Notes under the pieces: generated by a model
Told to the model about the DNA's origin: nothing
Databases searched by the model: none
Seen by the model: only the letters and a program-made list of their open reading frames with translations
Part shown: piece by piece, positions 1-8,902 of the stretch
How the letters are laid out: every line of letters begins with the position of its first letter
How positions within the stretch are numbered: the first letter of the stretch is position 1
NCBI RefSeq assembly: GCF_013415325.1
Contig: NZ_JACBYE010000030.1
Location: 1-50,591 of the forward strand
Origin: Sanguibacter inulinus
GTDB lineage: Bacteria; Actinomycetota; Actinomycetes; Actinomycetales; Cellulomonadaceae
Direction: 5' to 3'
Length of the DNA stretch: 50,591 bases
Made by a program: the position numbers and the translations under genes

Positions 1-58
1 GGGCTGGCGGGAGGACCGGGCGGGGTGGGCTGTGCGGACAGCGTGCGGGACTGGCGCG

Positions 59-71
59 TAAAGTCGTGCGG
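59..71 (+). promoter_or_regulatory. Leaderless promoter of the helicase-associated gene
   Basis: TAAAGT at 59-64 is a good actinobacterial -10 box and ends 7 nt before the ATG at 72. A weak -35 (CGGACA, 35-40) lies 18 bp upstream. Transcription would begin at or next to the start codon, which favours the ATG at 72 over the GTG at 66. Confidence 0.5.
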
Positions 72-2741
72 ATGGTCACCTTCAGCGACTCGGTGCGGGC
101 GAGAGACGACGCCCGGCTCGTCGCGCTGCTGTCTCGGCGGCCCGACCTCGCGTCCCCCTCCCCCTCGACGCTGCTCTCGCTCGCCGCCCGTGCGATGAGC
201 CGCGCGAGCGTCCACCGCGCCGTGGTGAGCCTGGACGTCGCGCACCTCGAGGTCCTCGAGGCTGTCCACGTGCTCGAGACGATCGGTGACGAGGCGACCG
301 ACGAGCGCATCCTCTCGGCAGTCCTCGGCAGCTCGCCCGAGCCTGACGACGCGGCGCGCCTCGCGCAGATCCTCGCCGACCTCGACGAGTCGGCGCTGCT
401 CTGGCGCCCGACCCCGACGACGTACCGCGTGGCTCCGGGCGTCGACGAGGTGCAGGACACCTTTCCCGCCGGGCTCGGACCGTCGGCATCCGGTGCCCTG
501 ACAGCCTCCGGCAGCAGCTCCACCTCAGGCAGCAGCTCAGGCACCAGCACCAGCTCCGGCCGCGGCACCACCGCAGCCGCCGCCGCGAGCGCCAGCACCA
601 CCTCGAGCACCAGCCCAGGCCCCGCAGCGCAGACCGACTGGTCCCTCGCCGTCACCCCGGAGATGCACGAGGCCCTCGCCTCGGCGCCCGCCGGTGCCCG
701 ATCGATCCTCGCAGCCCTCACCTGGGGTCCGCCTGTGGGCCGGATGCCGAGCACAGCCGACGGCCCGACCGCCGCCCCGACCCGCTGGCTGCTCGAGCAC
801 GGCTTCGTCCGCAAGGCCGACGCGCACCACGTCCTGCTGCCGCGCGAGGTCGCCCTCGCCCTGCGCGAGGGACGCACTCACCGTGGTCTGAGCACACCTC
901 CCCAGCTGCCGCCGGCCACCCTCGACCCGGCGACCGTCGAGGCCGAGTCGGCCCGCGCGGCGCAGGAGATCACACGCCTCGTCGCCGACCTCGTGGCCCT
1001 CTGGCAGGAGACACCCGCGGCGAGGCTGCGCTCGGGTGGTCTCGGCGTCCGCGACCTGCGCCGTCTCGGGCTGCGTCTCGAGGTCGACGAGCGCACGGCG
1101 GCCTTCGTGGTCGAGCTCGCCGCCATGGCCGGGCTCGTGGTCGACGACGGCGACGACCCCGCCTCCTACGCCCCGACCCTCGACGCCGACGACTGGCTCG
1201 CCGACGACCTCCCCCGCCGCTGGACCACCCTCGTGACGGCCTGGCACTCCTCGGCCCGCACCCCCTGGCTGGTCGGCAGCCGCGACGAGCGGGGAGCGTT
1301 GCGCAGCGCGCTCGAGCCCGAGCTCCACAGGGCGTGGGTCCCCAGGCTGCGCAGCGAGGTCCTCGGCGTCCTGCACGCCGCCCCGGGCACGCCGGTGACC
1401 GCCGACCAGATCACCTCCGTCCTGCGGTGGCGCGCCCCCCGCGCCGTGCCACCCCACGAGGCCGTCGACGCGCTCCTCGCCGAGTCCGCGCTGCTCGGCG
1501 TGACAGGTGCCGGGGCGCTCTCCGCAGCGGGCGCCGTCCTCGCCGGCGTCCCTGTCCTCACCGTCGCCGACGACGCGGCCCGCGCCGCGCTCGCCTCGGC
1601 GATGGGCGCGGCGCTGCCCGAGGCCGTCGACGACCTGCTGCTCCAGGGCGACCAGACGGGCATCGTCCCCGGTCGCCCGTCACCCGCCCTCGAGGCGCTG
1701 CTCGCCGACTCTGCCGTGGTGGAGTCGCGCGGCTCGGCGATCACCGTGCGCTTCACCCCCGAGTCGGTCACCCGGGCCCTCGACGCGGGCCGCACGGGCG
1801 AAGAGCTGCTCGCCGAGCTCGCCGTGCACTCCCGCTCAGGTGTTCCCCAGCCTCTCGAGTACCTCGTGCGGGACGCCGCCCGGCGGCACGGCCAGCTGCG
1901 GCTCGGGGCCGCGTCGGCCTACGTCAGGGTCGAAGACCCCGTGCTGCTCGCCGGGCTGGTCGAAGATCCCCGCCTGCGCGGCCTCGGGCTGTTCCGCATC
2001 GCGCCGACTGTCCTCGCCTCGTCGGCCGCGCCCTCCCAGCTGCTCGCGGCGCTGCGCGAGCGCGGTCTCGCCCCGGCGATGGAGGGCCCCGACGGCCAGG
2101 TCGTGCACGCCGACAGGCGCGCCCCTCGTGTCCGACTCGCCGGTCGGCGCGGCCGACGCCGGGCGCCCGGCGTTGACGGCTCGGTCCGCGCCGTGGCACC
2201 GGACCGTCCGGACCGCCTGCAGGCTCTCGTCGCCGTGCTGCGCCGCGGCGAGGAGCAGGCCCGCGCTGCGCAGGCCGCTGGGACCGCTGGGACCGCTGGG
2301 ACCGCCCAGCCGAACCCGACAGCACCAGGCGCGGCGTCGGGAGGACGCGCGGCGACCACCTCGGCTCCAGGCCGGACCGCGAGCCCCGGCCGGACTGCTG
2401 GCGGCGGCGTCTCCGCAGGTCGCGGCCGCAGCGCTGACGGCTCGGCTGCCCCGTCTTCCGCGAGCGCGAGCACCGGCACCTCCTCGACCGCCGCGGGCCA
2501 GCCCGGTGAGGGAACAACAGAACCTGTCGTCGCGTTGGCACTGCTGCGTGAGGCGGCGGCCGACGGTCGTGAGGTGCTCGTCGACATCGTCGGCCCTTCA
2601 GGGGACCTGACCCGTCGTCGGCTCCGCCCGACGCGTCTGGACGCCGGTCGCCTGCGGGCTGTCGACGTCGCTCGCGAGTCCGAGCTCACCGTCGCCGTGC
2701 ACCGCATCGCGAACGTCGAGCCCATCCCCGGCGCACCATGA
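72..2741 (+). CDS. Helicase-associated (Helicase_C_3) domain protein, XPB partner
   Basis: A protein of 889 aa whose function is not established; it probably works with the XPB-like helicase encoded next (inference from conserved pairing; in Mycobacterium tuberculosis the pair is Rv0862c/Rv0861c as I recall). The N-terminal ~130 residues are helical. Next comes a Ser/Thr/Gly/Ala low-complexity stretch (~residues 135-190), a long helical middle, and a Helicase_C_3-like region at ~520-690 that looks like a winged-helix helicase accessory module. A second Ala/Gly/Ser/Thr-rich linker (~735-820) precedes a short C-terminal beta-rich module. There is no Walker A or DEAD-box motif, so it is not itself a helicase. 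The upstream GTG at 66 is possible, but the -10 box at 59-64 points to ATG 72. XPB starts 100 bp downstream with its own ribosome binding site. Confidence 0.8.
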   Translation: MVTFSDSVRARDDARLVALLSRRPDLASPSPSTLLSLAARAMSRASVHRAVVSLDVAHLEVLEAVHVLETIGDEATDERILSAVLGSSPEPDDAARLAQILADLDESALLWRPTPTTYRVAPGVDEVQDTFPAGLGPSASGALTASGSSSTSGSSSGTSTSSGRGTTAAAAASASTTSSTSPGPAAQTDWSLAVTPEMHEALASAPAGARSILAALTWGPPVGRMPSTADGPTAAPTRWLLEHGFVRKADAHHVLLPREVALALREGRTHRGLSTPPQLPPATLDPATVEAESARAAQEITRLVADLVALWQETPAARLRSGGLGVRDLRRLGLRLEVDERTAAFVVELAAMAGLVVDDGDDPASYAPTLDADDWLADDLPRRWTTLVTAWHSSARTPWLVGSRDERGALRSALEPELHRAWVPRLRSEVLGVLHAAPGTPVTADQITSVLRWRAPRAVPPHEAVDALLAESALLGVTGAGALSAAGAVLAGVPVLTVADDAARAALASAMGAALPEAVDDLLLQGDQTGIVPGRPSPALEALLADSAVVESRGSAITVRFTPESVTRALDAGRTGEELLAELAVHSRSGVPQPLEYLVRDAARRHGQLRLGAASAYVRVEDPVLLAGLVEDPRLRGLGLFRIAPTVLASSAAPSQLLAALRERGLAPAMEGPDGQVVHADRRAPRVRLAGRRGRRRAPGVDGSVRAVAPDRPDRLQALVAVLRRGEEQARAAQAAGTAGTAGTAQPNPTAPGAASGGRAATTSAPGRTASPGRTAGGGVSAGRGRSADGSAAPSSASASTGTSSTAAGQPGEGTTEPVVALALLREAAADGREVLVDIVGPSGDLTRRRLRPTRLDAGRLRAVDVARESELTVAVHRIANVEPIPGAP

Positions 2742-2841
2742 GCCGTTCCTGACCCTCCGACTCCCCCGCACCTCGCCTCCGGGCGACCGGCGCGGGCACG
2801 CACCTCGCTCGACAGACCACCCACCCCAGGGAGAACGCTGC

Positions 2842-4521
2842 ATGCCTGACGGCCCACTCATCGTCCAGAGCGACAAGTCCCTGCTGCTCGAGGTCGACCA
2901 CCCGCAGTCCGACGCGGCGCGCCGCGCGATCGCGCCCTTCGCCGAGCTCGAGCGCGCCCCGGAGCACGTGCACACCTACCGCCTGACGCCGCTCGGGCTG
3001 TGGAACGCGCGCGCCGCGGGTCACGACGCCGAGCAGGTCGTCAACGTGCTGCTGGCCTTCAGCCGGTACGCGGTCCCGCACGCGCTGCTGGTCGACGTCG
3101 CGGAGACGATGTCGCGGTACGGGCGGCTCACGCTGTCCAAGCACCCGGTCCACGGCCTGGTGCTCGAGACCACGGACCGTGCCGTGCTCGCCGAGGTGAT
3201 GAAGTCGAAGCGGACCGCCGGGCTGTTCGGCGACCGCATCGACGACGACACCGTGTCGGTCCACGCCTCTGAGCGCGGCCACCTCAAGCAGGTGCTGCTC
3301 AAGCTCGGCTGGCCCGCCGAGGACCTCGCGGGGTACGTCGACGGCGAGAAGCACCCGATCGACCTCAGCCCGACCGACCCCGGCCACGGCGACAAGCCCT
3401 GGGAGATGCGCCCCTACCAGCAGCAGGCCGTCGACGGGTTCTGGCACGGTGGCAGCGGTGTCGTGGTGCTGCCCTGCGGTGCGGGCAAGACGATCGTCGG
3501 CGCCGGAGCGATGGCCAGGTCCGGCACGACGACGCTCATCCTCGTGACCAACACCGTCTCGGCCCGGCAGTGGCGCGACGAGCTCGTGCGCCGCACGACG
3601 CTCACCGAGGACGAGATCGGCGAGTACTCAGGTGCCCGCAAGGAGATCCGCCCCGTCACCATCGCGACCTACCAGGTGCTGACGACCAAGCGGAAGGGCG
3701 TGTACACGCACCTCGAGCTGCTGGACGCCCGCGACTGGGGACTCGTGGTCTACGACGAGGTGCACCTGCTGCCGGCGCCGATCTTCCGCATGACGGCCGA
3801 CCTCCAGGCCCGCCGCCGGCTCGGTCTGACGGCGACGCTCGTCCGTGAGGACGGCCGTGAGGACGAGGTCTTCTCGCTCATCGGCCCCAAGCGCTACGAC
3901 GCCCCGTGGAAGGACATCGAGGCGCAGGGCTACATCGCCCCGGCCGACTGCGTCGAGGTGCGTCTGACGCTCCCCGAGCGCGACAGGATGCTCTACGCGA
4001 CGGCCGAGCCCGAGGACAAGTACAGGCTCGCGGCCTGTGCACCGGGCAAGAACGCGATCGTGGAGAGGCTGGTCAAGCTGCACGAGGGCGACCCGACGCT
4101 CGTCATCGGCCAGTACATCGACCAGCTCGAAGAGCTCGGCGAGCACCTCGACGCACCTGTCATCACGGGGGCGACGTCGGTCAAGGAGCGTCAGCGGCTC
4201 TTCGACGCCTTCAGGACAGGTGAGATCACCAAGCTCGTGGTGAGCAAGGTCGCGAACTTCTCGATCGACCTGCCCGAGGCCTCGGTCGCGATCCAGGTGT
4301 CGGGGTCCTTCGGCTCCCGCCAGGAGGAGGCCCAGCGCCTCGGCCGGGTCATGCGCCCGAAGGCCGACGGGCGCACAGCGCACTTCTACGCGGTGGTCGC
4401 CCGCGACACCGTCGACCAGGAGTTCGCCGCGCACCGGCAGCGGTTCCTGGCCGAGCAGGGCTACGCGTACAGGATCGTGGACGCCGACGACATCGAGCAG
4501 GTCACGGACGAGCGCGCCTGA
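2842..4521 (+). CDS. DNA repair helicase, XPB/Ssl2 family (superfamily 2)
   Basis: ATP-dependent 3'-5' DNA helicase of the bacterial XPB type, 559 aa, the usual size for actinobacterial members. An XPB N-terminal damage-recognition-like domain covers ~1-180. The SF2 core follows: Walker A GAGKT at ~213-217, a DEVH box at 305-308, the RED motif (~335-340) typical of XPB, and motif VI QRLGRVMRP at ~497-505. Start ATG 2842 follows AGGGAGA with suitable spacing. It lies 100 bp after the helicase-associated gene, so co-transcription is likely, and is closed by a strong hairpin at 4617-4651. Family identity is secure. The cellular role (nucleotide excision repair or transcription-coupled processes) is inferred from the family. 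Confidence 0.93.
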   Translation: MPDGPLIVQSDKSLLLEVDHPQSDAARRAIAPFAELERAPEHVHTYRLTPLGLWNARAAGHDAEQVVNVLLAFSRYAVPHALLVDVAETMSRYGRLTLSKHPVHGLVLETTDRAVLAEVMKSKRTAGLFGDRIDDDTVSVHASERGHLKQVLLKLGWPAEDLAGYVDGEKHPIDLSPTDPGHGDKPWEMRPYQQQAVDGFWHGGSGVVVLPCGAGKTIVGAGAMARSGTTTLILVTNTVSARQWRDELVRRTTLTEDEIGEYSGARKEIRPVTIATYQVLTTKRKGVYTHLELLDARDWGLVVYDEVHLLPAPIFRMTADLQARRRLGLTATLVREDGREDEVFSLIGPKRYDAPWKDIEAQGYIAPADCVEVRLTLPERDRMLYATAEPEDKYRLAACAPGKNAIVERLVKLHEGDPTLVIGQYIDQLEELGEHLDAPVITGATSVKERQRLFDAFRTGEITKLVVSKVANFSIDLPEASVAIQVSGSFGSRQEEAQRLGRVMRPKADGRTAHFYAVVARDTVDQEFAAHRQRFLAEQGYAYRIVDADDIEQVTDERA

Positions 4522-4616
4522 CCCAGCAGGCAGGCCTGCCGCCCGCTCGACCGGCCAGGCTCGCCAGGCGCGTGCACCGCTCCCGCCGGTTCGGCTGCAC
4601 GGTCCCCAGCACCGCC

Positions 4617-4651
4617 GGGGCCGTCGACGGGGTCGTCCCGTCGACGGCCCC
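4617..4651 (+). terminator. Terminator hairpin after the XPB helicase gene
   Basis: Perfect 15-bp inverted repeat (4617-4631 pairs with 4637-4651) around a 5-nt loop. No T-run follows, as is common in high-GC actinobacteria. Confidence 0.7.
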
Positions 4652-4735
4652 GTTGCGGTCTTCTCGCAGGTAGCGCAGGATCGCAGGGTGGACCTTGCGC
4701 GTGCGTACCCGACTGTCCGGCACCCTGCTGCGCCC

Positions 4736-6745
4736 ATGACCCACCTCGCCAGACCGGCGCTCGAGATCCGTGCCGCCCTCGCAGCGCTGCTCGCGGTCCT
4801 GGCCCTCGTGCTCCTCGCGCCGTCTGCCCGCGCGGACGAGCCGCTGAACCTGCCGACCGACGTCACCGACACCGCTGGCGTCCTCGACGAGGGTGCGGTC
4901 CGCTCGGCCCTCGACGCGCTCCGCGACGACACGGACCAGCAGCTGTTCGTCGCCTACGTCCCCACCTTCGACGGTGCCGACGGCCCGGCGTGGGCCGAGG
5001 AGACCTTCGCGCTGTCGGGCATGGGGACGAACGACGTGCTCCTCGCCGTCGCCGTGGACGACCGCCGGTACGCGCTCTACGTCGGTCCGGGCAACCCCCT
5101 CACCGACGACCAGCTCGACGCCGTCGAGGTCGCCGTCGAAGACCGTCTCGCGCAGGACGACTGGACAGGCGGGGCCGTCGCCGCCGCCGACACCCTGCGC
5201 TCAGAGCTCACCGGAGGCTCGGGACCAAGCGCGTTCACGGTCCTGCTGGTCGGAGGTCTCGTGGTGATCGCCCTGATCGCCCTCGTGGCCTGGGCCGCCG
5301 CGCGACGTCGCCGCAGCGCGGGCAACCCCGCCGAGGGTGGCCTCTCGACCCTGCCGACCGACGAGCTCGAGCGGCGCGCGAGCACCGCCCTCGTCGCCGT
5401 CGACGACGACCTCAAGACAGCCGAGCAAGAGCTCGGCTTCGCCCAGGCCCAGTTCGGCCCCGAGGCGACAGCCTCCTACGAGGCTGCGCTGGCCGCCGCC
5501 AAGGGCGCGGTCACCCGCGCCTTCACCCTGCGCCAGCAGCTCGACGACTCGACCCCCGAGACCGAGCCCCAGAAGCGGGTCATGCTCGCCGAGATCATCG
5601 GGCTGTGCGACCAGGTCACGGAGTCCCTCGACGCCGAGGGCGCCCAGCTGACCGAGCTCCGCAACCTGCAGGCCACGGTCCCCGAGGTGCTCGCCGAGAC
5701 CCGTGAGCGGATCACGACGGCTCGCGCGCGGGTCGAGCCGGCCCGCGGGGCCCTCGCCTCCCTGGCCGTCACCTACCCGGCCTCGGCCCTCACCTCGGTG
5801 TCCGCCAACCCAGACCAGGCGGTCCGCCTCCTCGACGCCGCCGCCGACTCGGTGACCGCGGGTGAGGCGGCCGTGACGGGCGGCGACAGGGCGACGGCTG
5901 TCGGCCACTCCCGCGCCGCGTCGCAGGCCGTCGGTCAGGCCCTCGTGCTCCTCGACGCCGTGGACTCGGCCGGTGCAGACCTGGCGAGCGCCGGTCCGCG
6001 CCTCGACGCCGCCCTCACGTCGATCGCCTCCGACCTCGCCGACGCCGACAGGCTGGGTGCGGGTGACCCGGCTGTCTCGGCTGCGGCCGACCGCGCACGC
6101 AGCGTCGTCGCGCAGGCTCAGGCCGCGCGGTCCGGCGGCGACCCGCTCGCCGCGATCCGCGACGTCACCGAGGCCGAGGCCGCGCTCGACACGGCCCTCG
6201 CACCCCGACGCGAGGCCGACGAGCAGCGTGCCAGGGCTGCGGCTCTGCTCGCGGAGACCCTCGGCCGGGTCAGGTCGCAGATCACCGCGGTGTCCGACTT
6301 CATCACCACCCGCAAGGGGGCCGTCGGCCCGGAGGCCCGCACCCGGCTCTCGGAGGCCACCCGGCTCTTCGACGAGGCCCGGGCACTGGCGCCCTCCGAC
6401 CCCGTGACGGCGCTCGACACCATCCGTCGGTGCGAGCAGCTCGTGCAGTCGGCGCAGCAGCTGGCGCAGGCCGACGTGCAGTCCTGGGAGAACCGTCAGG
6501 GGCCGGGCAGCGGCGGGTCGAACGTCGGGGGCATGATCCTCGGCGGCATCCTCATCGACTCGATCTTGCGCGGCGGCTCCGGCAGCCGCGGAGGCTACGG
6601 CGGCGGAGGAGGTTTCGGCGGAGGCGGCTTCGGTGGTGGCTTCGGGGGCGGCGGACGCAGCCGTGGCGGTGGCTTCGGGGGCGGCGGCGGCCGGAGCGGA
6701 GGCAGCCGCGGAGGCGGCGGTCGCAGCAGGGGCGGTCGCTTCTAG
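4736..6745 (+). CDS. TPM-domain secreted/membrane protein with Gly-rich tail
   Basis: A 669-aa protein. A signal peptide or N-terminal anchor (residues ~10-33, ending in ARA) precedes a TPM domain (~37-150; TLP18.3/Psb32/MOLO-1 fold) on the outside of the membrane. A transmembrane helix (~165-187) with a following Arg-rich stop-transfer RRRR leads into a long helical, Ala-rich cytoplasmic coiled region (~200-590). The tail (~615-669) is Gly/Arg/Ser-rich with repeated GGGFGG units. The reading frame is open back to a GTG at 4688, but ATG 4736 directly precedes the signal peptide and is preferred; neither has a clear ribosome binding site. The next gene encodes a PspA/IM30 protein, suggesting a membrane-integrity job (inference). 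Specific function unknown. Confidence 0.8.
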   Translation: MTHLARPALEIRAALAALLAVLALVLLAPSARADEPLNLPTDVTDTAGVLDEGAVRSALDALRDDTDQQLFVAYVPTFDGADGPAWAEETFALSGMGTNDVLLAVAVDDRRYALYVGPGNPLTDDQLDAVEVAVEDRLAQDDWTGGAVAAADTLRSELTGGSGPSAFTVLLVGGLVVIALIALVAWAAARRRRSAGNPAEGGLSTLPTDELERRASTALVAVDDDLKTAEQELGFAQAQFGPEATASYEAALAAAKGAVTRAFTLRQQLDDSTPETEPQKRVMLAEIIGLCDQVTESLDAEGAQLTELRNLQATVPEVLAETRERITTARARVEPARGALASLAVTYPASALTSVSANPDQAVRLLDAAADSVTAGEAAVTGGDRATAVGHSRAASQAVGQALVLLDAVDSAGADLASAGPRLDAALTSIASDLADADRLGAGDPAVSAAADRARSVVAQAQAARSGGDPLAAIRDVTEAEAALDTALAPRREADEQRARAAALLAETLGRVRSQITAVSDFITTRKGAVGPEARTRLSEATRLFDEARALAPSDPVTALDTIRRCEQLVQSAQQLAQADVQSWENRQGPGSGGSNVGGMILGGILIDSILRGGSGSRGGYGGGGGFGGGGFGGGFGGGGRSRGGGFGGGGGRSGGSRGGGGRSRGGRF

Positions 6746-6811
6746 CCGGCCGCCGCGACGCAGGTCCGCCGCAGACGGGAGCACGTCAGACCACGCCGGC
6801 CCACGAGCAGA

Positions 6812-6829
6812 GCACGGCACGCGCCGTGC
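6812..6829 (+). terminator. Possible hairpin between the TPM and PspA genes
   Basis: GCACGGC-ACGC-GCCGTGC, a 7-bp stem with a 4-nt loop. It may attenuate read-through into pspA. A 13-bp direct repeat (CTCACACAGCACG at 6873-6885 and 6889-6901) follows just before the pspA ribosome binding site. Confidence 0.4.
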
Positions 6830-6922
6830 GCACCACACGTCCGGGCGGCGCAGCCCACCGCCGGGCACGCACCTCACACAGCACGTATCTCACACAGCAC
6901 GCACGAGAGAGAAGGCACGCAC

Positions 6923-7693
6923 ATGGCACAGAAGCAGAGCATCTTCGGACGGGTCGCGCAGCTGGCGAAGGCCAACATCAACGCCCTCCTCGACGGCGCG
7001 GAGGACCCCCAGAAGATGCTGGACCAGCTGGTCCGCGACTACACGAACAACATCGCGGAGGCCGAGCAGGCCGTCGCCCTGACCATCGGCAACCTGCGTC
7101 TCGCCGAGCAGGACTACAACGAGGACGTCGCTGCCGTCCAGGAGTGGGGCAGCAAGGCCGTCGCCGCGTCGCAGCGCGCCGACCAGTACCGCGCGGCGGG
7201 CAACACCGCCGACGCGGACAAGTTCGACAACCTCGCCAAGATCGCCCTGCAGAAGCAGATCTCGTCCGAGACCGAGGTTCGGCAAGCCGAGCCGTCGATC
7301 ACCGCGCAGCGCGAGACCGTCGAGAAGCTCAAGACCGGCCTCACGCAGATGAAGTCCAAGCTGGCCGACCTCAAGTCCCGTCGGGACTCGCTCGTCGCGC
7401 GGCAGAAGACGGCCGAGGCCCAGCAGACCGTGCAGGGAGCGCTCAGCTCGATCAACGTGCTCGACCCCACGAGCGAGATCTCGCGCTTCGAGGAGAAGGT
7501 CCGCCGCGAGGAGGCCAAGGCCATCGGTCAGGCCGAGGTCGCGGCGTCCTCGCTCGACGCGCAGTTCGAAGAGCTGGAGGCCTCGGGCGCGCAGATCGAG
7601 ATCGAGGCACGGCTCGCCGCCCTCAAGTCGGGCAGCACGGCCGGCGCCCCGCAGATCAGCAGCACGCCGGTCACCCCGTCGATCGAGGGGTGA
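6923..7693 (+). CDS. pspA: PspA/IM30 family membrane-remodelling protein
   Basis: A 256-aa, almost fully helical protein of the PspA/Vipp1 (ESCRT-III-like) family. It is predicted to bind the inner face of the membrane and stabilise it under stress. The N-terminal amphipathic region (KQSIFGRVAQLAKANINALL, residues 3-22), the following DPQKMLDQLVRDY segment and the long coiled-coil hairpin (~25-220) are classic. ATG 6923 is preceded by a purine-rich GAGAGAAGG. It follows the TPM-domain gene, and both probably respond to envelope stress (inference). The gene ends in a short tandem repeat that repeats the stop codon (7691-7727). Confidence 0.9.
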   Translation: MAQKQSIFGRVAQLAKANINALLDGAEDPQKMLDQLVRDYTNNIAEAEQAVALTIGNLRLAEQDYNEDVAAVQEWGSKAVAASQRADQYRAAGNTADADKFDNLAKIALQKQISSETEVRQAEPSITAQRETVEKLKTGLTQMKSKLADLKSRRDSLVARQKTAEAQQTVQGALSSINVLDPTSEISRFEEKVRREEAKAIGQAEVAASSLDAQFEELEASGAQIEIEARLAALKSGSTAGAPQISSTPVTPSIEG

Positions 7694-7727
7694 CACCGGT
7701 CGAGGGCTGACACCGGTCGAGGGCTGA
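7691..7727 (+). repeat. 17-bp tandem repeat re-copying the pspA stop codon
   Basis: The unit CACCGGTCGAGGGCTGA occurs at 7694-7710 and 7711-7727, directly after the pspA stop (7691-7693). Because the period is 17, the three TGA triplets (7691, 7708, 7725) fall in three different reading frames. Confidence 0.8.
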
Positions 7728-7752
7728 CAGCCACGTCCGAGGGCCGGCGCGC

Positions 7753-7796
7753 ACGGCCCGCTGCTCACCGCGCAGGAGCGCCGAGCAGCGGGCCGT
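7753..7796. terminator. Bidirectional terminator between pspA and the amidotransferase gene
   Basis: A 14-bp perfect inverted repeat (7753-7766 with 7783-7796) with a 16-nt loop, located between two convergent genes. Confidence 0.65.
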
Positions 7797-7816
7797 CGCG
7801 CTGCCTCGCTGTCGGC

Positions 7817-8563
7817 TCAGACGAGCACGGACTCCGTGCTGGTCGTGAGGACCTGCTCGACGAAGGCCCGAGCGAGCTCCGCGCCGTTCGTCTCGGCCCG
7901 CTCGGCCGCCTGGGCGAGGCTCTCGAGGGCCTCGGCACGCTCGGCCGGCTCGGCGTCGGCGAGCCACTGCTCGAGCATCGCCGCGTCGGCCTCCGGGTGG
8001 AACTGGACCGCGAGGGCCGAACCGAGCCTGAAGGCCTGGAAGGGGTACATGTTCGACGAGGCGAGCCAGACGGCGTCGCGGGGCAGCTCGCTCACGGCGT
8101 CGGCGTGGTCGGTCGGGTAGACGCTCGCACGTCCACCCACCTCGGCCGCAGCGCGGGCCGTCGCGCCGACGACAGCATCGGTGCGCGCCTCGGGACGCCA
8201 GAAGATCCTGACCGCTCCGGACTCGCGCCCGGGAGGGGCTGCGACGGTCACCTGGCCGCCGCCGGCGACGGCGAGCAGCTGGGCACCCAGGCAGACGGCG
8301 AGCGTCGGGACGCCCGAGGTCGCGGCGTCGAGCAGGAGCGTGCGCAGACCCGGCAGCCACGGGGTCCGCTCGTCGTCGTAGGCAGTGCCGTCGCCGCCGA
8401 GCACCACGAGTCCGGCGCCGAGGTCGGCGAGGGCCGGGAGCGCCTCGCCCGCGTGCGGGCGGACAGTCCTCACGGTGAGTCCCGCCGCGGTCAGGTGCTG
8501 CTCGAAGGAGCCGAGCGGGGCGTCGGGGGCGTTCTCGATCACGGTCACGTGTGCTGCAGTCAT
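7817..8563 (-). CDS. Class I glutamine amidotransferase domain protein
   Basis: A 248-aa stand-alone class I (GATase1) protein resembling GMP-synthase-type amidotransferase domains and gamma-glutamyl-hydrolase-like actinobacterial proteins. The nucleophile is in AVCLGAQLL (Cys91) and the catalytic His-Pro-Glu is in QFHPE (His189, Glu191). It probably hydrolyses glutamine or a gamma-glutamyl substrate in the cytoplasm; no synthetase partner is adjacent, so the substrate is unknown. The frame is open much further upstream, but ATG 8563 is 9 nt downstream of a GAGG motif and begins the conserved strand MTAAHVTVIEN. An in-frame ATG at 8572 is the alternative. Convergent with pspA. Confidence 0.82.
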   Translation of the reverse strand: MTAAHVTVIENAPDAPLGSFEQHLTAAGLTVRTVRPHAGEALPALADLGAGLVVLGGDGTAYDDERTPWLPGLRTLLLDAATSGVPTLAVCLGAQLLAVAGGGQVTVAAPPGRESGAVRIFWRPEARTDAVVGATARAAAEVGGRASVYPTDHADAVSELPRDAVWLASSNMYPFQAFRLGSALAVQFHPEADAAMLEQWLADAEPAERAEALESLAQAAERAETNGAELARAFVEQVLTTSTESVLV

Positions 8564-8572
8564 CAGAATCAT

Positions 8573-8902
8573 CCTCAGGGCTGGTGCACCACCGGGGCGG
8601 TGGCAGGAAGAGACGACGGTCAGCAGCGCTGGTGACCGCACTCGCTGGGGGCGAGCATCTGCCCACGGTACGGCTGCCCGCGGCGCCCTCCCAAACGCCG
8701 AGGTCAGATCGTTACCATCTCGCAGCCGATCCCGCACCCGGAAGGTTCGCGACGGGCCCTCCGACCGGGCCCGGACGGTGCTGACGCAGGGTCGGCGGGA
8801 CGTGCGTGCGGGGGCTCGAAGACCTGCCCGACCCGCGTCCTGACGCCGTCCGCACCTGTGGACGATGCCGCTCGGAGCGGCCCTGCGACCTATAGTCGTC
8901 TC
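8573..8902. other. Divergent intergenic region (330 bp), mostly featureless
   Basis: Separates the reverse-strand amidotransferase gene from the forward NYN gene. The only signal I can support is the TATAGT -10 box at 8891-8896. No convincing repeat, palindrome or small ORF with a ribosome binding site was seen. Confidence 0.5.
8891..8902 (+). promoter_or_regulatory. Leaderless promoter of the NYN gene
   Basis: TATAGT at 8891-8896 ends 6 nt before ATG 8903. The -35 region is weak. No ribosome binding site precedes the ATG, consistent with a leaderless transcript. Confidence 0.6.
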
